Below, piece after piece: positions 10,300 to 21,774 of a stretch of DNA of 64,000 bases. The DNA lies in the NCBI RefSeq assembly GCF_000237925.1, contig NC_031502.1, forward strand, positions 52,961,120-53,025,119, in the 5' to 3' direction. The translations under genes and the position numbers were made by a program. Positions within the stretch are counted from its first letter, which is position 1. Each line of letters opens with the position of its first letter. The DNA is from Schistosoma mansoni. Taxonomy: Eukaryota > Platyhelminthes > Trematoda > Strigeidida > Schistosomatidae. The notes beneath the pieces were generated by a model that did not search any database, was not told where the DNA came from, and saw only the letters and a list, made by a program, of their open reading frames with translations.

Positions 10300-11260
10300 T
10301 AACACAATGATTCAATCATTATATAGTCCTATTATTCTCAAGTTTCCTCTATGGTGGTAATAAAAATTTAAAGTAGAGTTAACTTTTTCTCATGATAGTC
10401 TATACAGAATATGCAATTAATGATACTGGTAATTAGTTTTGGAAACAATTATTCATTTATAAGAAAAGTAAAGTTTATGCAAAGGAAAAATTTATCACTA
10501 CAGAAATAAATACAGACACTATGTGGTCAATGTTACAATGAGAAAATCATCGTACAAAAAAGCTTAGCAATTAAATTAATGACAGATATAGATAAAACTT
10601 AGTTATTCGAGTATGAATCAAACTAGTCACTGATTAAAAGAAAATTTAAAATGATTTAATTTACACTATTACTATGGTGTGCACTACTTATGCGGACAGA
10701 TATAAATAGTATGTAGCAGGAAATAGAAGTAGAATGCTTACCAGCAGAAAAGTGGAATAAAGATAAGAGGAAGGAAAGCAAAGAGTGACTAGAATAATAA
10801 CAGGATTGGAAGAATGATGAAGTATGTAAAGGACAATTTAAAAAAAGATAAACAAATGCTGTATTTCATATATGATTTTCATAATTTACAAGGCTGTTAT
10901 TTAATGTTTCACTGGTTTGTGTATCTAAACTATCGTTCACCAAGGTACTGTAACAATTGGTGTTTAGTTTACTACTACTACTGTAGTGAACAGAACACGA
11001 CTGGGGATAATCGAATGTATTTAAGCAGACTATCTCAGTAAATTCTGAAAACTATACAATGGACAGTCAATTTGCAAATTAACAACCAATAGTCTCGATC
11101 TTCACTGTTTCTTCTCTAATTCCATTGTTCGCGCATTTTCCTACCGATTGCGCTTCGTTTCAGTTCTTTCCTCATCGGTGTTCTGCCAAAATACATTCTA
11201 TGTCTGACCAACACCATATACTACTTATATATATGGATATAAGTAGACCACACCACACTA
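10300..11260. other. no recognisable gene
   Basis: AT-rich sequence with short open frames that lack any family signature. Confidence 0.35.
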
Positions 11261-11261
11261 T

Positions 11262-11265
<4 letters not shown>

Positions 11266-11299
<34 letters not shown>

Positions 11300-11322
11300 A
11301 TAATACTACTACTACTAAAGAT
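11266..11322 (+). repeat. (ACT)n microsatellite
   Basis: A run of ACT triplets with a few ATA/ATT interruptions. The poly-threonine open frame that spans it is a by-product of the repeat. Confidence 0.9.
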
Positions 11323-11339
11323 AGTATTAATAATAATAG

Positions 11340-13725
11340 AATACGTTTATTATGAAATCATATAACCCATGATCTTTAGTCTGTGGTTTTTAATAGATTG
11401 ACACGCTCAGTTAAGATTAAAATGCTATCAAGTAAGTCCTCAACCAATAATTTATAACTTTAAGAAATAATGCTATTTTGTTTCCTACTTAGCTTGTCGG
11501 ATTATATTGTTTTGATTATTCCGCTAAAATCTGTTTCTATTCATAGATTTCAATGTATCAATGTGTGAAAACTTGACGTTTATTCATATGATGATACAAA
11601 GATGATTTGGTTTAACACCTATAAACATTTACTTTATATAAAATAATGATCTAAGTATGACGAAATAGAGTGAAGTCATTCATTAATTTAATAGTTAATC
11701 ATCTGATTTATTGAAAACTAGCTTTTATTAGAATTTGATATCATTTAGAAGATAAGTTTAAGATGATGGATGAATGTTTTTATCCATTAAAATGAATAAT
11801 AAATATGAATTGTACCACTACCTAATCATTCTACTATCTCACTATTTCACATCAATTGCTGAGTTAATCTGTAAAATGTTTACAGTAAGACAGAATGAAA
11901 TATTACTGGTTCTATCCGGTGAATATTTGAAAAAGTTAAGTCCAAAACGAAAGGTTGGTGAATAAAGTCAATTAAATACTTATCTGTTAACAATTATTTC
12001 TGATGTAGAGGATCCAGAAAGAATTAGGATATTCTTAGATTATTATTATTATTTGTTATATCGATTGAATGCGTGCGTTCCCTGTTTAATGTATGACGTT
12101 ATGAGACCGCCAATTGGAGAGCGCAATGTTTCATCGATCGGATCAATAATGCACAAAAGCCGTATGAGCAGTCCTGAGTACTTATCAGTCCTGCTTTCTG
12201 CCTAGTCCAGCCAGTTAAGTCCAGAACATCAATAACAGCCTCTGCAATATAAATCATTATTGGGTCTATATACCAAACAAACAGACCACATCGTACCATA
12301 AAATAGAAAATAACATGTGTACAAGATTTAACCAAATGTGGCTGTGAATAGGGGGAACAGTAATTAGTAGACTGGGTATAACTCAGGAATGGTAAATCGT
12401 ACAGTAATAGTCTATGAGTCAAAATAAAGCCCATGATAAAAGAAACTTGAATATGAATAGTTAAGTTACTTAGCAATCATGCAATAGGAAATATACATAT
12501 CACACTGGTCCATAAATAGTCCTCAAAGTTACCATTCATAATTCTTCATGGGATATAACATTATTATTATTAACTTCCATGGTTATTCAAAATTACTTTC
12601 TTGTCACATAATATAGTCTAATAACCGAAACACTTTGAAACTTTATTTTCGACCCATTACTACATATTTGGATGACGCATTTATAAACTTAAGGAAGTTG
12701 ATACTTCTTCAAATATTCGAGCCTAAATCAACTAGAGCTCCAAAAACAAACATTAAAACTAAGCTATATAAATAATAGTTATGTTTATAGTGTTTATTTA
12801 ATACTATAAAGAACAGTTCAATTGTTCTCTAGTTACTCTACAGCTTCCCCAATATTCCAAAATATCCAGAATGAGGGATTAAAGTAAGTTTTCTGACTTA
12901 AAATGAAGTTGGAAAAGTTATATTTAATCAACAGCGAAGGGGAGTTATGGACTCTGGTAGATTAAACTAGGAGATCTTTATAAATTATATTGTAGTTTTA
13001 ACAGTTAAGTTGAATGAGATACTCGCGAGAGTCTGTATGCTGCATGGAATTCCATGTAACTAGTCTCGATTTCTTGTCGTACCAGTATATAAAAAAGAAC
13101 TAAACTCTTTCCACCATAATCATACACGAACTAATTTAAATAATGTAATATCAAGAACGTTGCCTTACTGATCATCCAATGCCTAATCAAGGCTCATCAG
13201 CAGCAAAAGTGCGAGAACTAAGCTAGTTTCACCCCAACTATAGCGGGATTTATTAACTATGAAGCAGCAATCTACTCCATTGACCGGCAAGTTGTATAGA
13301 AGTGTATATCATTGTAAGGTGTGCTAACGGAGCATTAAAAACTTTCACATGTTCTCTACTTGGACAGTATCATCGAGTCAAAGCTTAGAGAGAAATAGAG
13401 TAAGATTTGATAGCATCCACTGATATACTTTATGGTTGTCCATTCCCTTCTTTCTTGTTTGACTTGTTATAAGCGTTCTTTTAAAGGGAACACTTTCTTC
13501 CTTTAACTTTTAAGAATCTCTGACCAAGAGTATTAATTGGTAGCTTAAAGTATATAAATGATATATTTCTATGTGGTGAAGTCCCTTACAAGATTCAGAG
13601 GCTTTTAATCTCCATGATCAACAATACAAGGATGTTTAAGATGCATCTCTCTCGTTGTAAGCGTAAAATGCTACTCTAGGAATATGTTGCGTCAGTGCCT
13701 AAAGCATTCGCAAAGAGGAAAGAAT
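11340..13725. other. no recognisable gene
   Basis: No supportable coding region. Segments near 12060-12280 and 13020-13260 are somewhat GC-richer and may be old repeats, but no second copy is seen in this window. Confidence 0.35.
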
Positions 13726-13727
13726 TT

Positions 13728-13885
13728 AGATGGGCCGAACACGCTTTGAATCTTGAAAGTCTCATCAGCCTTAGAGAGTTTGCATCTGATGAAATCTTAG
13801 CATAGATTTAGGAAGCTCGATTGGCTTTTATCAACGTACATCACTTAGAGCGTAGGTGAAATGTCCATTTGTAAAATGTGATAGA
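13728..13885 (+). pseudogene. LINE relic, same family as 30-690
   Basis: The plus strand reads, with stops, ESLISL, then SDEILA, then EARLAFINVHHLERR. This aligns with LGSLISP...ARIQKARLAFTNLRHLWRRR at the left edge. DNA landmarks such as gtctcatcagcc are shared. It is a short, heavily decayed copy. Confidence 0.6.
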
Positions 13886-14246
13886 AGGGACATGCGTATA
13901 GATTTCACTAGGAACCTCATTTCCCTTGAGATTCTGGATACGAATTGCTGATGGATACCAACTGTTACAACCTGAATCTTAGGCTTCCTGTGTAACGGAA
14001 AACAATGTACACCACAACGTTTATTTATCGGGAGATGGACGATCGTACGACAAAATAAATATCAATACTCCATGTTCTATGGTCAGTCAGTGTATGTGCA
14101 ACTGTATTAAGTCCATAATTGTTTACGTTCAACTCATATCTAGCTCCAACTGAACATATGAAAACCTTACTATGTGATATAAACTGAATTTATCTATGAA
14201 GCCAGTAAATTGGACTCTTACAGTCGTAAACTAGCGAAAGTGTAGG

Positions 14247-14249
<3 letters not shown>

Positions 14250-14290
<41 letters not shown>
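14250..14290. repeat. (TA)n microsatellite
   Basis: Uninterrupted AT dinucleotide run. Confidence 0.95.
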
Positions 14291-14292
<2 letters not shown>

Positions 14293-14504
14293 TAAGACAT
14301 AAGTCAAAGATAATCAATCAAGATCATAGTCAATAGAACAAGCTATCAGTTACATATGGCGACATTTGAATTGATCATTTCTACCTGAAGTTTGTGTTGA
14401 TGATAATTCCTAGAAAAAATAATCAAAACTTTACAATTAAAGCGCACATTTCAGAAAATAGAACTCCACCAGAAATTATTTAAAAACAAAAACATTAATT
14501 AAAT

Positions 14505-14650
14505 TCACTTAGTATTGTTTGTTTGAATCTTCCTATTGATGTGTTAGGACTGCAACTGGTCAGTCTCTATTTGGCATATGTGCATACTGTGCGTATTGCC
14601 TCAATATAGCCTTAATTCACAAGCATGGTAAGCAGAGATGGATAGTTAAC
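14505..14650 (-). repeat. alpha hammerhead SINE, 3' part only
   Basis: The reverse complement gives the alpha tail: ctatccatctctgcttacc, then attgaggcaata, then gagactgaccagttgcagtc. There is no ribozyme core in this fragment. Confidence 0.7.
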
Positions 14651-14844
14651 ATTAATTGTTTATTATCATGCAAGCAATATTGTTTGATTTAATGCTATTG
14701 AACTCGTTTAATAACTTAATTTCAAAATTCGTTCACAACCACTGACTATTTTACATATCAATTATTTTGTAAGAAAAATATAAACATTCGTGAATTACTC
14801 TCTCTCTCTCTCTGCTAATTGTAACTATTTGAAATAAATATAAA

Positions 14845-15125
14845 TGATGGATAGTTGCTAGTAGTGAATTCCTAGACGCGCGTTTCGTCCTATTTGGGAC
14901 TCATCAGCTGAATGTACCTGTATTTCAGAGTTGATGTTCACTCTGGGACTCGAACCTAGTACCGTTCGCCTCAAACGTTATCGCGTTATTCACTTAGCTA
15001 CTGAGTCCTGATAGCTTATAAAGCTGCTTATAAAACTTATGACTTCAGGCAATATTGAGGCAATTCGCACAGGATGCACATATACCAACAAGAGAATGAT
15101 CAATTTCAGTCCTAAGTAACAACAC
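14845..15125 (-). repeat. alpha hammerhead SINE, nearly full length
   Basis: On the minus strand the unit starts with ggactcagtagctaagtga (A-box-like), then B-box-like ggttcgagtc, then the hammerhead (about 14850-14922). The tRNA-like head continues to about 15010 on the plus scale. The rest, 15030-15125, is the tail of an adjacent unit. This is the best preserved alpha tRNA-like head in the window. Confidence 0.8.
14850..14922 (-). ncRNA. hammerhead ribozyme, alpha type
   Basis: On the minus strand the core CTGATGA (plus 14901-14907), stem II gtcccaaataggac, GAAAC and stem III cgcgcg followed by the cleavage triplet GUC are all intact. Stem I is weakened, because the 3' strand reads taggaatt where ctggat is expected. 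Core and cleavage site are canonical. Activity would depend on residual stem I pairing. Confidence 0.8.
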
Positions 15126-15386
15126 TATGTGAATTTAAATACAAAAGATATTTTTATTTATATATCAAAACTGAAAGTAAAACCGGGGGAAAAAAAGATA
15201 ATAATAAAAAAATCATACATATTCTTATAACAATTAAAACAAAAATGAATTTTGAACAATGTACAAAGTGAAAAAATCAAAATCAAAATATGAAAAGAAA
15301 CAAATAAAATTTATAATTCATCTGAGTATTTGTCCAATTTTTCTTTCTTTTTTTTTTCTTTTTTCTTTTATCAAATCAATAATTTC

Positions 15387-15591
15387 TCATTCACAAAGCA
15401 TATACTTTTTAAATTCTTCAAATTCAATAGTTCCATTATTATCAAGATCACAATATTTAAATGCTTTTTCAACATCTTTACTACCAAGTTGTGAACTATA
15501 TTTATCCATATATTTTTTAAATTCATTTTTATCAATTTTTCCATTATGATTAATATCAACTTGAGCAAAGATATACCACCAAAATTGATCA
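15387..15591 (-). CDS. terminal exon of an 8-kDa two-EF-hand calcium-binding protein
   Basis: From an acceptor (TTAATTATAG) at plus 15592, the exon encodes 67 residues after a split codon and ends with TGA at 15387-15389. Two canonical EF loops are present, DINHNGKIDKNE and DLDNNGTIEFEE. Size and layout match the schistosome 8-kDa calcium-binding proteins of about 69 residues, which are small cytosolic calmodulin-like proteins described from cercariae and schistosomula. The exon starts in phase 2, so the preceding exon must supply two bases and only a few residues. The paralogous exon at 33133-33337 has identical length and phase. The first exon is not certain (see findings). Confidence 0.85.
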
Positions 15592-15682
15592 CTATAATTA
15601 AGAGTAAATTTCAAAGAAATGAAATAAAATTTCATTATTCATCTTAATTTGTAATAATAAAAAATAGATATATATATATATG

Positions 15683-15856
15683 TGGTTGAGATCATGAGTC
15701 AATTGAAGCTAGACCATCATGGAAAATCTGGAAGCACTAAACGGCCGTTTCATCCTATTGTGGGACTCAAATGCTTCCAGGTTTTTCATGCTGGTCTATC
15801 TTCAATTGACTCATGATATCAACTATATAAAATTACTAAAATCTTCACAAAACCCC
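15683..15856. repeat. beta hammerhead SINE, inverted pair (truncated)
   Basis: A minus-strand tail and partial ribozyme (gtttcatcctattgtggg) is followed directly by a plus-strand tail starting aaatgcttccagg. Together they form a hairpin-like unit in which both ends read gagtcaattgaag or its complement. The catalytic CUGA half is missing from both arms. Confidence 0.75.
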
Positions 15857-16082
15857 CTTCTAATAATAAAAATATATCTTAAATAGTAGTTGTATTCTTT
15901 TTACATTTATGGTTTATTAGCTAATAAAATGATCTAGATTGATAAGACGTATTTAGTTGAATAATGATGTAATAAAGTACAATTATCATTCTTATGATAA
16001 GCTGGATATCTTTTGTTTCAAACGAACCAGTGTGAAAATAAGATTCTACATACTATGATAAAGAATAAATCAAGACAATAGA

Positions 16083-16700
16083 AAATATAATTTCGATAGT
16101 GTGATAAGAAGACGAAGATTATCAGATATATGTGATACATTAGCGCAATACATTTCGAACAATCTGATCACACATAATATACTTGTTAAGAACATTTATA
16201 TATAAAAGCCAAAGATCAACTAGACTAGAAATGGGGGGGGTAAGAGTAGACAAGAATAATAATAATAATAATAATAATAATATGAAAACAATTTGAAACC
16301 TTATCACTATCTTGCCAACCACATAATCGAAAAAGGCCATAAGACTGATCTTAACTCGGCTTTTGTAGTGTTGTATAAAAATTTAAAAGGTCTATTGAAG
16401 TCTTAGCCATACGAAAATTCGAACCCCCTTTGTATATTCAAAAACAGTTTTTTCTCACCTTAAACCCACCCTGTTAATATTAGCTTATTATCCAGAAAGA
16501 TAAGGTTTCAAATTGTTTTCGCATTATTTTCTTTATTATCATTGTCTCCCCTTACCTTCAATTTGTTTAGTTGACGCTTTCTTTTTATGTATAAATGTTT
16601 TTAACAAGTATATGTGTGATCAGATTGTTCTAAATGTATTGCGCTAATATATCACATAGTTCTGATAATCTCCATCTTCTCACTACACTATCGAAATTTA
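16083..16700 (+). mobile_element. Penelope-like mini-element with inverted terminal repeats
   Basis: The left arm (16087-16305) and the right arm (16460-16695) are reverse complements of one terminus, for example aatttcgatagtgt against acactatcgaaatt. The core (about 16311-16460, + strand) encodes the last part of a Penelope GIY-YIG protein: HIIEKGHKTDLNSAFVVLYK, then a decayed C-terminus. A (AAT)n run sits in the left arm at 16256-16283. It has lost the RT and most of the endonuclease. The open frames on the minus strand here are by-products. Confidence 0.75.
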
Positions 16701-17655
16701 TCAAAGGGACTAATTGCTTTAGAAAACATAATGTTGTACTGTAGTGTATTTTGCTACTACAACTTATGAAGAAATCAACTGTTAGAGATAATTTCAGTTT
16801 AAGTGAATGTCGATGAAACCGACTGAATATAACCAAGAAATATCATGAATTTAATTTTTCTTTTTAAACAGAGGTCAAAAGAAAGAATCATTATGACGAT
16901 ATATTATAAGGTGATTTTCGCTTAAAACATCTATTTATTTAAACATAAACTATAAATTTCATTTTTACAGTTAAATGATAATTGAACAGTAGGGTAAACG
17001 ATTGAATACATTTATTCTTTTATCATCCCATCAAAGGTGGGATGTCTTAACATATATAGTGAAAGTTCAGAAACTAAGTGATCATATGTTGTAGAACAGC
17101 TATGATGAATAGTCTGAGAACTTTGATCCTCTGACAAAACTTCAGTGACAAAATGTTTCCACTCTTTTTATAAGTTTTAAAATTTGAAACAAATTGATGG
17201 TGATGCATATTTAAAAAAATATTTTTTTATTCATTAAACAACTAGGAATCTTTAGTATCTTCACTCCCTAGTGCAATTTACATACAAACAACGCGTTGGA
17301 AACATTGAATAATGAGTAGTCTTATCGTATGACCCATCTCTAAAGTAGTTTAGTATGAATTCTAGCTGTGAAGTATATTTGCCTTTTTTTTCTAGGAAAA
17401 CCTCGAGTTGTCTAGCCCTTATCAATAAAAGATAGTTCTTACATGAACTTATCAGTTAAGATTTTATTGTATTATTGATTTATTACATAATCATAATGTA
17501 TGATGTCAAATACTTTGGAATTCTTTCAAACAAATCACTTATGATTTGATTCAAAAGTTTATACTTAACTAACTGTTATAATGTTTACTTGAACTATGAA
17601 ACAAGTGTTTCACTGCTGTCACATAATTTTATTTGCATATCAGTAGGTTAATTAA
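16700..17655. other. no recognisable gene
   Basis: AT-rich sequence without supportable features. Confidence 0.35.
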
Positions 17656-17659
17656 AATA

Positions 17660-17840
17660 CCTATGAATTCCACTGTTAGCCACTATTCATTTTTGCTTAT
17701 AAAGCTTGTGACTTCAGGCAATAACGAGGCAATCCGCACAGGATGCACATATGCCAACAAGAGACTGATCGATTGCAGTTCTAAATAACAATGGGAAGAT
17801 ACAAGTAAACAACACCATGTGAATATAAACTCTACTATGT
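17660..17840 (+). repeat. alpha hammerhead SINE, 3' part only
   Basis: It starts in the stem I 3' strand region (attccactgttagccac) and runs through the alpha tail: gacttcaggcaataacgagg, then gatgcacatatgccaac, then gactgatcgattgcag. The ribozyme core is absent. Confidence 0.75.
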
Positions 17841-18054
17841 TAGTCTGAACCAGTTAATATGAAAAGTAAATATGTTAACATTTAACCATTTCTGCTAATT
17901 AATAACTTTCTACTAAGAATATGCAATTTCAAATAACTAATGAAATAATGTTACGGTGACTCATCCAATGTTACCACTATTCACGGTAGTGAAAAAAGGA
18001 GGATAGATTAGTTTCATTCATGATGATGGAATTAGGTTTACGAATTATGGATAC

Positions 18055-18480
18055 AGTGAACGATTTTATGTGAATCCTTCTCATTTATCTTTCAATGTAG
18101 TTATATAAGTTGAAATCTAGTTAATAATTTCTATCTACGAAACGGCCATCCAGTGCTTCCAGGTTTTCTACGGTGGTCTAGCTTCAACTGACTCATGATT
18201 TCAAATATGAAAATACTGAAATCTGTACACACAAAAAAACCCTCCTAATTTCTATACAATTATTTATTTGTGTATAGTATTCAATAAATTTTTATTTGTA
18301 AATTTTTGCGATTTATTTTATATATATAGTTGAAATCATGAGTCAATTGAACCTAGACCACTATGGAAAACCTAGAATCACTGGACGGCCGTTTCGTAGA
18401 TAGAAATTATTAACTAGATTTCAACTTATATAACTACATTGAAAGATAAATGAGAAGGATTCACATAAAATCGTTCACTG
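18055..18480. repeat. large inverted repeat built on beta SINE ends
   Basis: Left arm (18058-18205) and right arm (18335-18480) are near-perfect reverse complements, about 145 bp each. About 130 bp of AT-rich spacer separates them. The inner part of each arm is the beta tail and the GAAAC-stem III-cleavage half of the ribozyme. The outer part (gaacgattttatgtgaatcc and its complement) is non-SINE flanking DNA. The duplication therefore includes host sequence, and the SINE tails are its inner edges. Confidence 0.8.
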
Positions 18481-18785
18481 TCAGACCACTGAGCCGGCGT
18501 CCGATGGTGTTAATGACTAACTTCAACCGATCCACAAAGTTGAGCGACCAATCTCCAAAGTCTTCAGTGAGTTGATATCTCCCAACAGACCTGGTTGAAC
18601 TCCACTGGTTACTGATTCTCACTAGAACTCCAGGAAATACCTCATGGAGACAGCCACTGCTGAAGAGTCCCACAATGGGACGAAACAGCCGTCCAGTGCT
18701 TTCAGGTTTTCTACGATGGTCTAGCTTCGATTATCTCATGATTTCAACTATATATTAAAAAATTACTTAAAATCTCCACAGAAAA
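18481..18785. repeat. beta hammerhead SINE, head-to-head inverted pair
   Basis: A minus-strand tRNA-like head (18481-18650) is followed by a plus-strand ribozyme and tail (18651-18785) that ends in aaatctccacagaaaaccccc, the usual beta 3' end. Confidence 0.75.
18651..18710 (+). ncRNA. hammerhead ribozyme, beta type
   Basis: Stem I 5' ccactg, core CTGAAGA, stem II gtccc...gggac (five pairs), GAAAC, then agccGTC and stem I 3' cagtgc are all present. Stem III has one base change relative to cggccg. The core is complete, so this copy could cleave. Confidence 0.7.
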
Positions 18786-18789
18786 CCCC

Positions 18790-19440
18790 CATTTATTTTA
18801 TATATTCATAGAAATATTTTACTTACCTATTAAGTTTTCGATTATAATCGACATGAAAAGCTTCCATTACTATGATAACTTTTAATATGTTTCTATACAC
18901 TGGTTTTGATAGATATTATTCAACTTTCAATGGTATACTCTTGTACTTGGAGAATTAAAGTCTATTGAAGATAATATTACTAATGTAAATCACTTATACA
19001 AATATAATAATGTTTAAAATAATTTACATTTCCGATAGTAACATTATTCTAATTATATACAGAATTAATTGGAAGGTTATTGATTTTTTATTAGTGAACT
19101 AATTTTATAACAGTGTTACTAAAAATAGTTGCCATGTCAAATATAAAGTTAAAAAGAAACCAATGAGAGTAATTTGTTTTTCTTTCAAATAAAAAAATGA
19201 TAAATAATTAGGTATTTTTAGTTAAACAAGAATCATGTTACTTGTGTAGGTGAATGTGCATATAAAACAATTTTCTTTAAAAAATCATTAAATGTTGCTA
19301 ATTTATCATGTTACTAAGTAAATAAAATCTTACACTTTCATTGAGAAATTATTATCCGTAATATTTTTTAAATATATCAACAAAATTCTTTTCAGATGAA
19401 CCCATTGCATAGTTCCAATTTAACTTGAGTTTTTGTTTTC
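18790..19440. other. no certain gene; candidate first exon near 19330-19410 (-)
   Basis: AT-rich. On the minus strand an ATG AAA GT followed by GTAAGA (plus about 19328-19340) has the phase required by the EF-hand exon at 15.4 kb. This is only a candidate (see findings). Confidence 0.2.
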
Positions 19441-19464
19441 TGTAATCATATCTATTAAGCAAAG

Positions 19465-19545
19465 ATGAATGGTTGCTTGTAGTGAAATCCAAGACGCGCG
19501 TTCTGTCGTATTCAGGACTCATCAGCTGGATGTATCTGCATCCCA
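19465..19545 (-). repeat. alpha hammerhead, degraded
   Basis: The minus strand reads CTGATGA, then a stem II with changes (gtcctgaatacgac), then AGAAC in place of GAAAC, then cgcgcgtc. The broken GAAA makes activity unlikely. It ends against a (TA)n run at 19549-19566. Confidence 0.7.
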
Positions 19546-19854
19546 TATAATATATATATATATATATGCCTTAATCTTATTAATTGCTTCACTTCGGTTC
19601 GACTTGACCCAGTATTCACTCACTCCTGCCCATTAGACTTTCTGATCGAATTTGTTTGATGTACTTGTAACTTTGTTATCTGCACTATCCAATATTAAAC
19701 TGTGTTCGGCTCTTCGTATTGCCTTCTGGATTCATACACCGTTGGGATTTATATAATAACGGTTATCAGGTCGATTGATAAACGAAGCCAAATAAATTAT
19801 CTCGAATCCAAGCAACTACAAACTTTTTAGCAGTAAACAGGTTAAACGTGTACA

Positions 19855-20040
19855 GCATTAGACCCCAGCTCAGTGTTCTAAAGTTTAAAGGTCTGCGTAT
19901 GAAACCAAAGATTTACAGTTCGACTCCCTCTGTGGTTTCAGATGCTCAGTGCTGTAGAGTCGCATACTAGGAAGAAATAGCTACCCAGTACTATCAGGTT
20001 TTCACTGGTAGTCTGCTTAACATATCAGTTCGTGGTATAA
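19855..20040 (+). repeat. degenerate beta-like hammerhead SINE
   Basis: A tRNA-like block (ctaaagtttaaaggtctgc, cagttcgactccc) precedes a decayed ribozyme in which aggaagaaat replaces aggacgaaac. The tail is decayed too. This and the 26.6-kb copy form a diverged subgroup. Confidence 0.55.
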
Positions 20041-21540
20041 ATGATGAAAAGTAATAGCATTACTGAATGTCATAAAGTTTGTCCCAGTAAGGTATACTCA
20101 GCACTAACCATGCAATATTGCAACAAATCTCTTATTAACATAAATTCAAAGTACAATCACTAAAGAATATATTTTCAGTACTCAATTTCTCCCCGTGACC
20201 GTTATTTACGAAAAATTTTTGTCTAATATCTACCACTATTTATTTTTCATTCGTTATATATTGGATCCACGAATCTCACCTCTTCATATATGAAACAAGG
20301 AGGGAAGTATACCAATCAGTCTTGTGTTTCCATTCGGTTTTTCAATTTTGAACACTACAACAAGTAGTAAACTTTAGAAAAAAAGGGTGTGAACTAATAC
20401 CGTTAGCGTTCACAGTAATTCATTTTAAACCATTGTTTAAACAGAAAATTTTACTGGGATTCTTTTATGCAGTTAAAAAACGAGAAAGTCAAATGTCGTA
20501 GTGAGTTATTTTTAGCTACTCGACTTCAGTTTTTCTCCGCTACATTAAAAATAAATTCTGAAGAATGTTGAAGCTAGACATACTCTAAATATATCTGAAA
20601 ACGTTGTTGTGTATAATTTCAGGTGTACTTTTTAAGTTATTTGTCATATGTGATCTCAATCTGTATTTAGCTTGGTCTACATTTTTTACATGCATTATTA
20701 AACGTCATGTTAGACCATTCTTATCTATCTAAGTAAAACCGACTACAATAAATCTAATGAGAAAGGAGACAATAGTATTGAGTGCTGATTAATCTATCGT
20801 AAAAATTAACTAAATACAGATTTTTGCATGCCATAAGCTGCTTACAGTTCGGTTGTGGGGCTTTCATCATCATTCTGAACGACATTATCAGCACAAACTA
20901 CAGGTAGACGTGAAGTGTTTGAATTTTTCCACATAAGTTTCGTTTCCCGTGCAGAGTGGATTATTTGAAAAGTTTTCGCCGTCCTTTCGGACAACTTCAT
21001 TTGCACAAACTTCAGATAAAACTGAACTAGTTGAACTCCCCCACATGACTGACAGCCTGTCTTGTCGATCTTGGTTCTGATTGGTAGTTATTAACCCTTG
21101 TCCTGTCATTGCCAACGTAATTGCTTTGATTTTCACCTCCTTTAACGTGACTTTTGATCATATGGTTGTCGAATGATCTTTTTAATTGGTTGATGAGAAT
21201 ACCCAGCTTAGAAAATGAAGTTCAACTGAAGTCCTCCACATGTGCGACAAGTTCCCACCATCTTCGTATACATATCATAACAACTAACAGAAACTGTTTT
21301 ACTAATAAGTGTAAACGCCATGAGCAAACTGTAGGAAGTTGATTTTTCATTCTAGCAATGTAAATTTACCACTAACAGAATTAAAAAGCTGGTCATATAG
21401 AGTCAAAATCAGTGAAACATTGTTCAGTACTGTTTCGTATATTTCTTTGTTCATAAGTAAGTATATGCTTTTGAGACTAAACTGTAATCAACAGTAACAC
21501 AGCTTTCTATTGAAATACTATTTATGAGGATTTAACGAGA
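20040..21540. other. no certain gene; unexplained open frame 20888-21136 (-)
   Basis: Mostly AT-rich. The 82-codon minus-strand frame at 20888-21136 is less AT-rich than its surroundings but has no recognisable motif and no visible splice context. It could be an exon or repeat debris. Confidence 0.2.
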
Positions 21541-21770
21541 CTTTTATGGACTGACAGCACTGAACGGCTATTTACGCTCTAGTATGATGTTCAGCGGTTT
21601 ACATCAACGATTCCGCATGGAGAACTAGAACCTAGGACATTTGGCCTCTCACGAACGCTTAACCTTTAAATCAGAACCATACTAGAACAAAACAGCCCTC
21701 CAGTTTTTACAGGTTTTCAACGGTGTTCTAATATTGATCAGTTTACGAATTCAATGAAATTCAACGAACT
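21540..21770. repeat. degenerate beta SINE, inverted pair
   Basis: The left part reads as a decayed minus-strand ribozyme and tRNA-like head (gcactgaacggctattta, then ctagaacctagg). The right part reads as a plus-strand ribozyme end and tail (ctagaacaaaacagccctcc, then ttacaggttttcaacgg). There is no intact core. Confidence 0.5.
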
Positions 21771-21774
21771 TCGC

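Noticed and set aside
11125-11355. Open frame with a long threonine run
   Set aside because: The run is a translated (ACT)n microsatellite and nothing else supports coding.
15259-15592. Frames at 15259-15549 (+) and 15371-15592 (-) overlapping the EF-hand exon
   Set aside because: Both are out of frame with the EF-hand loops and are AT-driven shadows.
16140-16340. Leu-rich 66-codon minus frame that looks like a membrane segment
   Set aside because: The leucines come from the (AAT)n run read on the other strand, inside the Penelope terminal repeat.
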